64,000 nucleotides of DNA. Source: Nitrospira sp. (GTDB taxonomy: Bacteria; Nitrospirota; Nitrospiria; Nitrospirales; Nitrospiraceae). Below the pieces are notes generated by a model. That model had not been told where the DNA came from. It saw nothing but the letters and a program-made list of their open reading frames with translations, and searched no databases. Each line of letters begins with the position of its first letter. The stretch's first letter is position 1. The stretch spans positions 1 through 64,000 of the forward strand of contig JARFXR010000001.1 of the NCBI GenBank assembly GCA_029194535.1, in the 5' to 3' direction. Positions 28,096 through 37,722 of the stretch are shown one piece after another. The position numbers were made by a program, and so were the translations under genes.

Positions 28096-28342
28096 GACGG
28101 CCTCGAGATTCTTCAACCGTGCAAAGCCGACCTCCGACGCCAAGAACATTCCCGTGGTGGGCCGAACCTCCTCGCGGGAGGAACAGGACCTGATCCGCAA
28201 TCACGATCTTGGAGCCAACAGCTATGCGGTCAAGCCGGTCGACTTCTCTCAATTCAACGGGGCGATCCGGCAATTGGGCATGTATTGGATCCTCTTGAAT
28301 CAGGTCCCGGCCGAACTCTCGGCGCAGCACCAACCGTACTAA
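28096..28342 (+). pseudogene. Broken Rcp1-like response regulator
   Basis: In one frame DGLEILQPCKADL is visible. After a shift near 28130 the frame changes to KNIPVVGRTSSREEQDLIRN, then HDLGANSYAVKPVDFSQF, GAIRQLGMYWILLNQVP and a stop. This is the second half of a phytochrome-type (Rcp1-like) receiver: the Thr-Ser switch region and the conserved VKPVDF Lys are present. The N-terminal acidic cluster and the phosphorylated Asp are missing. It ends 24 nt before the hybrid kinase at 28367, where such small receivers are commonly encoded. Confidence 0.6.
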
Positions 28343-28366
28343 TCTCAGGCGAGAGGAGCACGGGAC

Positions 28367-30118
28367 ATGGCACCGTTCAATTTGCTGATCGTCGAAGATG
28401 ACGCGGCCCACGTCGAGTTGGTCGTTCGGGAGCTCAAGAAGAGCGGCTACGAGCCCCATTGTCTGCCCGTGACCGACCGCGAAGCCTTCATGCAGGGCCT
28501 TGCCCAGCACCGGCCGGAGATCATCATTTACGATCACAACCTGCCGCAGTTCAGCTCGGCGGAAGCCTTGCGGCTGACGCAGGAACACGGAGACGGGATT
28601 CCTTTCATCATCGTCTCGCACGCCATCGGCGACGAGGACGCCGTGGCCCTGATGCGGGCGGGCGCCGCCGATTATCTCCTGAAGGACCGCTTGGGCCGTT
28701 TGGGCGAGTCGGTGCGCCACGCGCTCGAGCAACGCCGGCTCCGCGAGGAGCACGCAGCCGCCCGGCAGTCCGTCGTAACCCTCAACGAGGAGTTGGCGCT
28801 CAGGATCGCCGCGCGCACGGCCGAATTGCGCGCGGCCAACCATTCCCTCGAACTCGAGCTCGAGCAGCGCAAGGGCGCGGAAGAGGCCCTGCTGCGGCTG
28901 AACAGCGAATTGGAGCAGCGGGTCGCGGAGCGGACGCGCGACATCGCCGCCTCGCACGACCGGCTCCAGGCGTTGGCGTCCGAGCTGACGCTGGCCGAGC
29001 AGCGCGAGCGCAAGCGCCTGGCCGCCGAGTTGCACGACCATCTCGCCCAGATGCTCGCGCTAGGGCAGATGAAGGTCGCGCAGCTCCGCTCGAAACCGGC
29101 CCTTGGGGATCAGCTTAGGGATCAGATTGACCCGCTCGTGACCGAAATCGACGACCTGTTCAAGAGGGCCGCCGATTACACCAGGTCCCTGATGGCAAAA
29201 CTGAGCCCGCCCGTGCTCGACGAGCTTGGCCTTCCGGCGGCGCTCTCGTGGCTCGCGAGCGAGAAGCCGCTCCACGGGTTGAAGGTCAACGTAAAGCTGG
29301 GAACCGACAAGGTCGCGTTACTCGACGATCAGTCGGTCTTGCTTTTCCAGTCCGTGCGCGAGCTGCTGCTCAACGTCGCGAAACACGCGGGTACCGACCG
29401 CGCCACGCTGAATCTCGAGGTCGAGGAATCAGGCCGTCTTCACATTGAGGTGCAGGACCAGGGACGGGGATTCACCCCGGACGCGCCGGAATCCAAACCG
29501 GCCGGCTCGCACTTCGGGCTGTTCAGCGTCCGGGAGCGCATGCAGGCGATGGGCGGATGGTTCAATGTCACGAGCGCGCCGGGCGCGGGAACCACCGCCA
29601 CGCTCAGCCTGCCGTTGCCGGCGAGCCCCGAGCCCAAGCAGGCGGACCGCCGGTTGCAGTCCGCGGAGCCTCCCTCTCTTGTGTCTGATCCATCGCCGGA
29701 GGGTCATGCCCATCGCATCCGCGTGCTGTTGGTCGATGATCACGTCATGGTCCGCCGGAGCCTCAAGGTCATTTTGGATGGCTTTCCCGACCTCGCGGTC
29801 GTCGGCGAGGCGGGAGACGGCCGCGAGGCGGTGGCGAAGGTGGCTGAACTGGCCCCGGATCTCGTCCTGATGGACATCAACATGCCGTGGATGAACGGCA
29901 TCGAAGCGACCAAGCGAATCAAGCAGGATTGGCCGGACACTCCGGTCATCGGCCTCTCTATCGATAATCAGCCGCACACGCGGGAGGCGATCACGGCGGC
30001 CGGCGCGACGACCTTCGTATCCAAGGATGCAGCGGCCGAGCATCTCCACGAGATCATCCTCGCCGCGGGACGGTCCGGCCGCCCGGAGGGCCCGGTCCGG
30101 CCGGAACGGCTGTCTTGA
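28367..30118 (+). CDS. Hybrid sensor: REC - coiled coil - HisKA_3 kinase - REC
   Basis: 583 residues, soluble. Receiver 1 (1-120): LLIVEDDAAHVELVV, Asp56 in YDHNLP and Lys106. Coiled coil from 120 to 205. HisKA_3 with His223 in AAELHDHLAQMLALG. HATPase_c with SVRELLLNVAKHAG, VQDQGRGF and FGLFSVRERMQAMGGW. Receiver 2 (about 447-565) is NarL-like (IRVLLVDDHVMVRRSL, LMDINMPWMNGIEATK, FVSKDAA), but no HTH follows. GAGAGGAGC precedes the ATG. A receiver at each end suggests it takes phosphate from one partner and holds or passes it at the other. It sits 97 nt before the giant kinase. Confidence 0.88.
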   Translation: MAPFNLLIVEDDAAHVELVVRELKKSGYEPHCLPVTDREAFMQGLAQHRPEIIIYDHNLPQFSSAEALRLTQEHGDGIPFIIVSHAIGDEDAVALMRAGAADYLLKDRLGRLGESVRHALEQRRLREEHAAARQSVVTLNEELALRIAARTAELRAANHSLELELEQRKGAEEALLRLNSELEQRVAERTRDIAASHDRLQALASELTLAEQRERKRLAAELHDHLAQMLALGQMKVAQLRSKPALGDQLRDQIDPLVTEIDDLFKRAADYTRSLMAKLSPPVLDELGLPAALSWLASEKPLHGLKVNVKLGTDKVALLDDQSVLLFQSVRELLLNVAKHAGTDRATLNLEVEESGRLHIEVQDQGRGFTPDAPESKPAGSHFGLFSVRERMQAMGGWFNVTSAPGAGTTATLSLPLPASPEPKQADRRLQSAEPPSLVSDPSPEGHAHRIRVLLVDDHVMVRRSLKVILDGFPDLAVVGEAGDGREAVAKVAELAPDLVLMDINMPWMNGIEATKRIKQDWPDTPVIGLSIDNQPHTREAITAAGATTFVSKDAAAEHLHEIILAAGRSGRPEGPVRPERLS

Positions 30119-30215
30119 GGGATCTGCGGCGGCACAAGCCTCCGCAGGACGGGCCGGAAGTACCCCAGGGCTGCCGCGGTTTCAGGCGAAGACAGAAGAC
30201 AACGGATAGTCGATC

Positions 30216-33200
30216 ATGAGCGAACCGGGTCGGCACACGACGAGCCCTTTGGACTTTCTCGACGGCGGCGGGGAAATGGGCCGGCGCGTGCGCGCCTTCG
30301 ACTGGGCCACGACCGCGGTGGGACCGGCGGTCGATTGGCCCCAAAGCCTCAAGACCGCCGTGAGTATCTGCCTCGGCTCCCGCTATCCGATTATTATGTG
30401 GTGGGGCCGCTCCGCCTGCACGACCTTTTATAACGACGCGTACATTCCGATCTACGGCTTCCCGAAGCACCCCAGGGCGTTGGGCCGACCGCTGCAGGAA
30501 TACTGGAAGGAAATTTGGCACATCATCGGCCCCATGTCGGACAGCGTGTTCGCGACCGGAGACGCCACCTGGTCGGAAGACCTCCTCCTCGTGCTGAAAC
30601 GCAGTCTGCCGCGCGAGGAATGCTATTTCACGTTTTCATTCAGTCCCATCCGGAACGACGCCGGATCGATCGGCGGCGTTTTTTGCGCCGTCACCGAAAC
30701 CACCGAACGGGTCGTGGGCGAGCGACGGCTGCGCACCCTTCGCGACCTCGGCCGTGCGCTCGTCGATGTCAAGTCGGACGAAGGAGCCTGCATCGCCGCC
30801 GTCCACAGCCTGGACGCCGATCGCGCGGATCTGCCTTTTGCCTTGCTGTATCTGCTCGACGGCGGCGGACGGCGCGCCCGGTTGATCGCCGCGACGGGCC
30901 TGGCCGTCGGCGCATCGGCCACTCCGCAGCGGATCGACATGGGTGATGCGGCGGAGTCGACGACCTGGCCTCTACGCAGTGTATTTGAGACCGGAGGCGG
31001 CCAACTCGTCTCGAACCTGAAGGAGCGTTTCGGATCGTGCTTGCAGAAAGTCCGGCCCGAATCCCCCCAAACGGCGCTTATATTACCGATCGCCACACCG
31101 GGGCTGACCCAGGCGGCCGGATTCCTCATCGCGGGTCTCAATCCCCAACGTGTGCTGGACGCCGGTTACCGCGGTTTCCTGGTTCTGATCGCCGGTCAGA
31201 TCGGCAGCGCGATCGCCAGCGCCCGGGCGCTGGAAGAGGAAACCAGGCGCGCGGAATCACTGGCCGAATTGGATCGGGCCAAGACGGCGTTCTTTTCCAA
31301 CGTGAGTCACGAGTTCCGCACGCCGCTCACGCTGATGCTCGAGCCCTTGCGGGACAGCCTGGACGACCGGCGCACTCCCCTGGCTCCCGTCCATCGTGAT
31401 CGCCTCGGCCTCGCCTACCGTAACAGCCGGCGCCTGCTCAAACTGGTCAATGCCCTGCTCGATTTTTCCAGGATCGAAGCGGGCCGGACCCAGGCCCACT
31501 ACGAGCCAACCGATCTGGCGGCATTGACCGCCCAGCTCACCGCCGTGTTCCGGTCCGCCGTCGAACGGGCGCACCTCAGGTTCACGGTGGATTGCCGGAC
31601 GCTGTCCGAGCCGATCTATGTCGATCGGGAGATGTGGGAGAAGATCGTGCTGAATCTGTTGTCCAACGCGTTCAAATTCACGCTGCGAGGGAGCATCACC
31701 GTCGTCTTGCATCAAGACGGGCCGGCTGCAGTCCTGGACGTCCGCGACACGGGCGTCGGGATCCCCGACGAAGAATTGCCGAAAATCTTCGAGCGGTTTC
31801 ATCGCGTGCAGGGCGGGGGAGGGCGAACGATCGAAGGCAGCGGGATCGGCCTCGCCTTGGTCAAACAGCTCGTGCAGCAGCACGGCGGTTCACTGACCGT
31901 CACCAGCATTGTCGCCGAAGGATCCGTATTTACGGTCAGAGTCCCCTTCGGCACCGCCCATTTGCCGGCGGACCAAGTGAGACCGGCCCGTCATCGTGAG
32001 CCGACCGGCGCAAAGACCGATCTCTACCTGGAGGAGGCGTTGCGCTGGCTCCCGGCCGAGACCGGCGTCGATCGGCACGCATCGGAACCGGAGCCGGAGG
32101 CGGAGGCGGATGGAGCATCCGAGCAGTCGCGGCCTCGCGTGCTGTTGGCCGACGACAATGCCGATATGCGGGCATACCTCACCCGACTACTGGATCGACG
32201 ATTCGAGGTGGAGGCCGTGACCGATGGAGCCGCCGCGTTGGCCGCCGCACAGGCCCGCCCGCCCGACGTGATTTTGAGCGACGTCATGATGCCCAGGCTC
32301 GACGGGTTCGGATTGGTACGCGCGCTGCGCGATGATCCTTCCACCAGAGCCATTCCGATCATTCTGCTGTCCGCCAGGGCGGGCGAAGAATCCCGCATCG
32401 AAGGATTGGCCCACGGCGCGGATGACTATCTCATCAAACCCTTCAGCGCGCGGGAACTGCTGGCCCGGGTCGAGAGCCACTATCAATTGGCGCGCGTACG
32501 CCGAGACATGCAGGGAGAGCTCGCCCGCAGCAAGCTCTTCCTGGAGCGCATGGCGGCGGCTACGCCGGACATCCTGTTCGTCTACGACATCCGCGAAGGC
32601 CGCAACATCTACTCCAACAAACGCATCGACTCCGTGCTCGGCTACAGCTCCGCGCAGATTCATGCGGTACCCGGCGAATTGATCGATCAGATCGTCCATC
32701 CAGACGACCTGCAGGGGACGCTTGAATGGTTCGCGCGATTCGACCGAACCGCCGAAGGAGAGGCCTTGGAGCACGAGCACCGTATCCGACATGCGGACGG
32801 CTCGTATCGCTGGCTGCTGTCGAGAGCGACCGCGTTCGAACGCGATACGGACGGCCGAGTGAAGCAGGTCATCGGCGTCGCGACCGACACTACCGAGCGC
32901 AAACAGGCCCAGGAGGAGTTGCTCGTGCGCAGCCGGCAACTGCGCCTGCTCTTTGAATTGGCCGAAGCGGTCAACCATGCCGACGCGCTGCCCCAGCTGT
33001 ACGAGCGGGCGCTCGACTCGATCGTCCAGGCCCTCGGCGCCGATCGAGCTTCCATCCTGCTCTTCGAGGGCGACGGCGTCATCCGGTTCAAGGCCTGGAG
33101 GGGCTTGTCGGACCGGTACCGGCGCGCCGTGGAAGGGCACTCTCCCTGGAGCGCGGAGGAGCCGGATCCCCGGCCGATCATCATCGGAGATATTGCCGAC

Positions 33201-34703
33201 ACGCCCCTCGACCCGGCGATGAAGGCGGCGATCGAACGGGAAGGAATCCGGGCTCTGAGTTTCATGCCGCTGACGTACGGCGGGAAGCTCCTCGGCAAGT
33301 TCATGGTGTATTTCGATCGGCCCAGGACCATGGACGCAAACCAGATCGCGTTGGCCCAGGCGATCGGGGGAACATTGGCCACCGGCATCGACCGGCGCAT
33401 GGCTGAAACGCGGTTGCGGGAGAGCGAAGACCGGCTCCGTTCGTTTGCCGCTCGGTTGGAGCAGATGGTCGCGGATCGCACCAACAAACTGCTGCAGTCG
33501 CAAAAACGGTTGCGGGCCATGGCGACCGAGCTGAACTTCGCCGAGCAACGGGAGCGGAAGCGGATGGCCCTGGAACTGCACGACCATCTCGCCCAAATGC
33601 TGGTGCTGTGCCGCTTGAATCTGGGACAATTGAAGCGGACGGTGAGGCTGGACGACAAGGGTGCGGAACTGGTCCAGCAGACGCAGGACGCGCTGAGCGA
33701 ATCACTGACCTATACGAGAACCTTGGTCGCCGAGCTGGCCCCTACGGTCCTTCACGAGTTCGGGTTGGTTCCGGCGCTCAACTGGCTGGCCGACAGAATG
33801 AACCGGCACAATTTGAACGTAGACGTGAAGTCGGAAGGGGTCGGAGAGGTAGCCCTCGCTGAAGATCAAGCGGTCCTGCTCTTTCAATCAGTGCGCGAAT
33901 TGCTGATCAACGCGGCCAAGCATGGTCAATCCGGTCAGGCGTGCCTGACGATCGCGCGACAGAAGGAAGCCTTGCTGGTCGAAGTTGGAGACCAGGGAAA
34001 AGGGTTCGACCCCAACGCGACCTTTGCCGTCGAGGTACCGACGGCGCTTTCGTCAAAGTTCGGCCTGTACAGCATCCGGGAACGGATGACCGCGCTGGGC
34101 GGAAGGCTCGACCTGATTTCGCAGCCCGGCAAGGGCACGAGAGCCCGCCTGGTCCTGCCGTTGTCGAATGGGGCTGAGTCGGTGGGCATGGCAGCCGAGC
34201 GCGACGCCGGAGCCGTACCGACCGGCTTGCCCATCTCTCATGGGGCGACAAAATCGGATGACCTGCTCCCGGCCAACCGCTTTGCCGACCTTGTTCCGCT
34301 TCAGACAGCGACGCACCGCGTACTGCTCGTGGACGATCACGCGATGGTCCGCCAGGGTTTGCGCAGCGTCCTCGAAACCTATGCCGACGTCGAGATCGTA
34401 GGCGAGGCTCGGGACGGATTCGAAGCGCTTGCCTGCGTAGATCGGCTGCAACCGTCCGTTGTCGTCATGGACGTCAACATGCCCAGGATGAACGGAATCG
34501 ACGCCACGAGACGGATCAGGGCGTCTCATCCGAAGACGATCGTCATCGGCCTGTCGGTCAATGCCGGCATCGAGAACGATCAGGCCATGAAGCAGGCGGG
34601 CGCAGCCGCGTTATTGACCAAGGAAGCCGCGGTCGAGGAGCTGTACGGTGCCATTCAGGTCCACCAGACGACCGGCGCCGCCGGTCACATGAGCCAAGGT
34701 TGA
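30216..34703 (+). CDS. Giant double histidine kinase (two complete kinase-receiver modules in one chain)
   Basis: 1495 residues, no membrane segment. Module A: a PAS-like domain (WPQSLKTAVSICLGSRYPII) at 20-170; GAF at 175-345; HisKA with His365 in FFSNVSHEFRTPLTLM; HATPase_c (LNLLSNAFKFT, DTGVGIPDEELPKIFERFHR); receiver at 640-755 (VLLADDNADMRAYL, LSDVMMPRLDGFGLV, LIKPFSARELL). Module B: PAS at 780-890; GAF at 905-1060; HisKA_3 with His at about 1121 (ALELHDHLAQMLVLC); HATPase_c (SVRELLINAAKHG); NarL-type receiver at 1367-1485 (VLLVDDHAMVRQGL, VVMDVNMPRMNGID) without HTH. The two kinase types belong to different classes, so the chain looks like a gene fusion. Confidence 0.88.
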   Translation: MSEPGRHTTSPLDFLDGGGEMGRRVRAFDWATTAVGPAVDWPQSLKTAVSICLGSRYPIIMWWGRSACTTFYNDAYIPIYGFPKHPRALGRPLQEYWKEIWHIIGPMSDSVFATGDATWSEDLLLVLKRSLPREECYFTFSFSPIRNDAGSIGGVFCAVTETTERVVGERRLRTLRDLGRALVDVKSDEGACIAAVHSLDADRADLPFALLYLLDGGGRRARLIAATGLAVGASATPQRIDMGDAAESTTWPLRSVFETGGGQLVSNLKERFGSCLQKVRPESPQTALILPIATPGLTQAAGFLIAGLNPQRVLDAGYRGFLVLIAGQIGSAIASARALEEETRRAESLAELDRAKTAFFSNVSHEFRTPLTLMLEPLRDSLDDRRTPLAPVHRDRLGLAYRNSRRLLKLVNALLDFSRIEAGRTQAHYEPTDLAALTAQLTAVFRSAVERAHLRFTVDCRTLSEPIYVDREMWEKIVLNLLSNAFKFTLRGSITVVLHQDGPAAVLDVRDTGVGIPDEELPKIFERFHRVQGGGGRTIEGSGIGLALVKQLVQQHGGSLTVTSIVAEGSVFTVRVPFGTAHLPADQVRPARHREPTGAKTDLYLEEALRWLPAETGVDRHASEPEPEAEADGASEQSRPRVLLADDNADMRAYLTRLLDRRFEVEAVTDGAAALAAAQARPPDVILSDVMMPRLDGFGLVRALRDDPSTRAIPIILLSARAGEESRIEGLAHGADDYLIKPFSARELLARVESHYQLARVRRDMQGELARSKLFLERMAAATPDILFVYDIREGRNIYSNKRIDSVLGYSSAQIHAVPGELIDQIVHPDDLQGTLEWFARFDRTAEGEALEHEHRIRHADGSYRWLLSRATAFERDTDGRVKQVIGVATDTTERKQAQEELLVRSRQLRLLFELAEAVNHADALPQLYERALDSIVQALGADRASILLFEGDGVIRFKAWRGLSDRYRRAVEGHSPWSAEEPDPRPIIIGDIADTPLDPAMKAAIEREGIRALSFMPLTYGGKLLGKFMVYFDRPRTMDANQIALAQAIGGTLATGIDRRMAETRLRESEDRLRSFAARLEQMVADRTNKLLQSQKRLRAMATELNFAEQRERKRMALELHDHLAQMLVLCRLNLGQLKRTVRLDDKGAELVQQTQDALSESLTYTRTLVAELAPTVLHEFGLVPALNWLADRMNRHNLNVDVKSEGVGEVALAEDQAVLLFQSVRELLINAAKHGQSGQACLTIARQKEALLVEVGDQGKGFDPNATFAVEVPTALSSKFGLYSIRERMTALGGRLDLISQPGKGTRARLVLPLSNGAESVGMAAERDAGAVPTGLPISHGATKSDDLLPANRFADLVPLQTATHRVLLVDDHAMVRQGLRSVLETYADVEIVGEARDGFEALACVDRLQPSVVVMDVNMPRMNGIDATRRIRASHPKTIVIGLSVNAGIENDQAMKQAGAAALLTKEAAVEELYGAIQVHQTTGAAGHMSQG

Positions 34704-35066
34704 TCACCAACCTTTCTACCGACTCTACCGTCTCTCCCATCATCGTATTTCCATCGTCTCTAGGGGTCCCGCTCGTTGGTCTTTCTCCCTGCGGAGGCAT
34801 GGTCATTGCGGTCGATCCTGCGCGTCCTTTCCACCTCATCGGCTTTTTTCAAGGAGATCGGGATGGATGAAGGACTCGGCCTTGAACTTGAAAAATTCGA
34901 AGGCCTCCGCAGAGCCGGGATTCAGCAGTCGGATGTGGGCCTGCAATCAACCTCTGACATGGACGATGCCCGCTAGGGTCTTCCCCAGTCTTGAGTGCCG
35001 GCTGCAAATGCTACATCATAAACCACGTGAAGCACGTGGCTTAAAAGACTATCTCAGAGACTATCG
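34704..35066. other. Intergenic region before treZ with a hairpin
   Basis: No gene is supported in 363 nt. A CTAGGGG element is at 34760. At 35023-35039 there is a perfect 7-bp hairpin, CCACGTG-AAG-CACGTGG, 27 nt before the treZ start codon; it could act on translation or mark an old element end. Confidence 0.45.
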
Positions 35067-36995
35067 ATGCCCTCGGCCCGACCCCTTTCGCCTCACAAGC
35101 CCGCCCCCTCTGTACGCCGGCCGGCTCGGAGATGGACCATGACGCTCGGAGCGCAAATGCGGGAAGATGGAGTCTGCTTCCGCGTCTGGGCCCCGAAGCG
35201 GGAACAGGTAGACGTGATCTTCGAAGGGACGAGGCGGAGCTTGCCGTTGACGAAAGACCCCCTCGGATATTTTTCCGGATGGGAACCGGCCGGCGTGGCC
35301 GGCATGTCATACCGCTACCGCCTAGACGGAGGGGACAGCTTCCCCGACCCCTGCTCCCGTTTCCAACCCGAAGGGCCGCACGGCCCATCGTTGATCGTCG
35401 ACCCTCGCGCGTATGCCTGGCGTACCTCCGGCTGGCGCGGTGTGACGCTCCGAGGCCAAGTACTGTATGAGCTTCATGTCGGCACGTTCACGCCGAAGGG
35501 CACGCTCGATGCGGCGGCCGACCAACTGGACGAACTCAAGCGCTGCGGCATTACGCTGATTGAACTCATGCCGCTGGCCGAGTTCCCCGGCCGCTTCAAT
35601 TGGGGATACGACGGGGCTTCGCTCTTCGCCCCCTGCCGGCGCTACGGCGACCATGAAGCCTTGAAGCGCTTCGTGGACGCCGCGCATGAGCGGGAACTCG
35701 GTGTCATCCTCGACGTGGTCTACAACCACTTCGGCCCCGACGGCAATTACCTGCCTGCCTACAGCGACGACTATGTGACGAACCGGCACCCCAACGATTG
35801 GGGACAGGCGGTCAACTTCGACGGACCGAACGCGCACGGCGCGAGGGATTTCGTCCTGCAGAACGCCTGTTACTGGATCGACGAGTTTCATGTGGACGGC
35901 CTGCGTTTGGACGCGGTCCACGCCATCTACGACGCCGGGCCCCGCCACATCTTGGCTGAACTGTCGGAAGGTGCCAGGGCGGCGGCACCGGGACGCTCGA
36001 TCGTCTTGATCGCGGAGTGCGAGTCGCAACGGATCGAGGCGCTTCATCCGGTCGAGCGGAACGGATGGGGACTCGACGGGATCTGGAGCGACGATTTCCA
36101 CCATGCCTGCCGTGTGGCTCTGTCGGGCCGGAGCGAGGCCTACTATTCAGACTACCGAGGCAGCGCACAGGAACTGCTGTCTGTCCTCAAGCGGGGATTC
36201 CTCTACCAGGGGCAACGCGATGCCTGGAAGGCGACGACCAGAGGCACGCCGGTCAAGGACGAGCCCGCCCAGAGCTTCATCTTCTATCTGCAAAATCACG
36301 ATCAGGTCGCCAATCATCTGCTGGGCGACCGTATCCATGCGTTCGCATCACCGGCTCGGTATCGGGCTCTGGTGACGCTGTTCCTGCTCGCCCCGGAAAC
36401 GCCCTTGCTGTTCATGGGCCAAGAATTCGCCGCGTCCGCCCCGTTCCTTTTTTTCGCCGACCACGTGCCGGAACTCGCGCCGAAAGTCCGCGAAGGGCGC
36501 AAGAAGCTCTTGTCCGCATTTCCTCCGTACGCCACCGTCGAGGCTCAGGAGGCGATGCCCGACCCGGGAGATCTCGCCACGTTCGAACGCTCGCGCCTGG
36601 ATCTGTCTGAACGGGTGCGCCATGCCGCGCAGTATCGCCTCCATCAGGATTTGCTGCGCCTGCGTCGAGAGGATGTCGTACTGTCCCGTCAGGATCGCCG
36701 GGCCATCGACGGCGCAGTGCTCGGACCACAGGCGCTGGTGCTGCGCCACCTCACGGACTCGGAGGAGGACCGCCTCCTGGTGGTCAACCTCGGAGCGGAT
36801 CTACCGTTGATCCCGGCACCCGAACCGTTGTTGGCTCCGGTCGCGGGAGGGTCGTGGATCCTGCGCTGGTCGAGCGATCATCCTCTCTATGGGGGGCCCG
36901 GCATCGTCAATCCATTGTCGGAACGGGGATGGGTGGTGCCTGGCGCGACCGCCACGCTGTTCGTCGCCGCGAAGTCGGAGCCGCCGAAATCTTGA
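35067..36995 (+). CDS. treZ: Maltooligosyltrehalose trehalohydrolase
   Basis: 642 residues, GH13. It cuts trehalose off the end made by TreY. An N-terminal CBM48-like domain (MREDGVCFRVWAPKREQVDV) comes first, then the barrel: [32 protein letters not shown], nucleophile in VDGLRLDAVHAIYD, acid in IVLIAECESQR, third acid in FYLQNHDQVANHLLGDR and PLLFMGQEFAASAPFLFF. These are TreZ-type rather than branching-enzyme motifs. An ATG at 35139 (MTLGAQ) is a shorter alternative start that still holds the family N-terminus. treY is upstream on the same strand but separated by two kinase genes. Confidence 0.94.
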   Translation: MPSARPLSPHKPAPSVRRPARRWTMTLGAQMREDGVCFRVWAPKREQVDVIFEGTRRSLPLTKDPLGYFSGWEPAGVAGMSYRYRLDGGDSFPDPCSRFQPEGPHGPSLIVDPRAYAWRTSGWRGVTLRGQVLYELHVGTFTPKGTLDAAADQLDELKRCGITLIELMPLAEFPGRFNWGYDGASLFAPCRRYGDHEALKRFVDAAHERELGVILDVVYNHFGPDGNYLPAYSDDYVTNRHPNDWGQAVNFDGPNAHGARDFVLQNACYWIDEFHVDGLRLDAVHAIYDAGPRHILAELSEGARAAAPGRSIVLIAECESQRIEALHPVERNGWGLDGIWSDDFHHACRVALSGRSEAYYSDYRGSAQELLSVLKRGFLYQGQRDAWKATTRGTPVKDEPAQSFIFYLQNHDQVANHLLGDRIHAFASPARYRALVTLFLLAPETPLLFMGQEFAASAPFLFFADHVPELAPKVREGRKKLLSAFPPYATVEAQEAMPDPGDLATFERSRLDLSERVRHAAQYRLHQDLLRLRREDVVLSRQDRRAIDGAVLGPQALVLRHLTDSEEDRLLVVNLGADLPLIPAPEPLLAPVAGGSWILRWSSDHPLYGGPGIVNPLSERGWVVPGATATLFVAAKSEPPKS

Positions 36996-37019
36996 CCATC
37001 CTTCAGCGCAACGTCGCGC

Positions 37020-37255
37020 ATGCCTATGACCATGACGACCCCCGAACCGGTTCGTTCCACGCCGTCGCAGGACGTCCTGTCGTCTCGGCTCGCCAAAGAA
37101 TGGCAGGTGACGAACGGGTCGGCGGTTGTGCCTCCCGCTTGTGGCTCGGCATTGCCAGCCGCCGCTACCATGGACTATTCGGCTCCGATATCCCGGGATG
37201 CGGTCGCCTCGTGATCGTTCCTCGTCTGGATGAAACGATCGAGCAAGACGGCGAG
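37020..37255 (+). pseudogene. N-terminal fragment of a second glycogen debranching enzyme (frameshifted)
   Basis: Frame one gives SSRLAKEWQVTNG. A one-base shift near 37118 then leads to a frame reading GGCASRLWLGIASRRYHGLF, then RLVIVPRLDETIEQ. Together these match the start of archaeal-type debranching enzymes (EWLVTNGLGGYASGTV...NTRRYHGLLVA...KLDE). Nothing further of the protein is seen in the 470 nt before the next gene. A different, complete debranching-type protein follows at 37723. Confidence 0.55.
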
Positions 37256-37722
37256 CAAGGCGTCGACGCCGGCCTGGAGCGTGGCGGAGGTCCTGAGAGC
37301 CCACCTCTGACGAGGCATGCGTAAATCGGAGCCGGCGATTGGGGCGATGCAGACCCCGCCCGACAGAAACAGGCGGAACGAAGAGCGCGGAAACCGTATC
37401 CACAACGGGGCCATCGCGGAGCACCGGTTGCCCGTCAACGTGATTGTCATCAGGAACGATCCGCCGGCCATGACCAAAGTTGGAACAGCTGGCGTTTGAA
37501 GGCAATCCGCAGTACGGTGTGCACAGCGCAGCCGATTGACTTCTCGGGGGCGGCTCTGGCATGCAGAATCAGGACCGGCGGTTCGTGAAGGCGGTCACCA
37601 AGGGCCGGCCGGACCGTCGGGACCGCATCCGACCCGTGGGAGAGAACCAGATCCGGGAACCGCTCTGATCAGACCGGTTCCCCCGCACTCAACGCCGGGA
37701 CGCGAAGAGAGGATACACACAC
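37256..37722. other. Region between the debranching fragment and the amylo-1,6-glucosidase gene
   Basis: 467 nt with broken frames in every direction. Probably decayed sequence of the debranching enzyme or its former neighbour, but no similarity could be recognised. GAAGAGAGGA just before 37723 is the ribosome site of the next gene. Confidence 0.4.
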
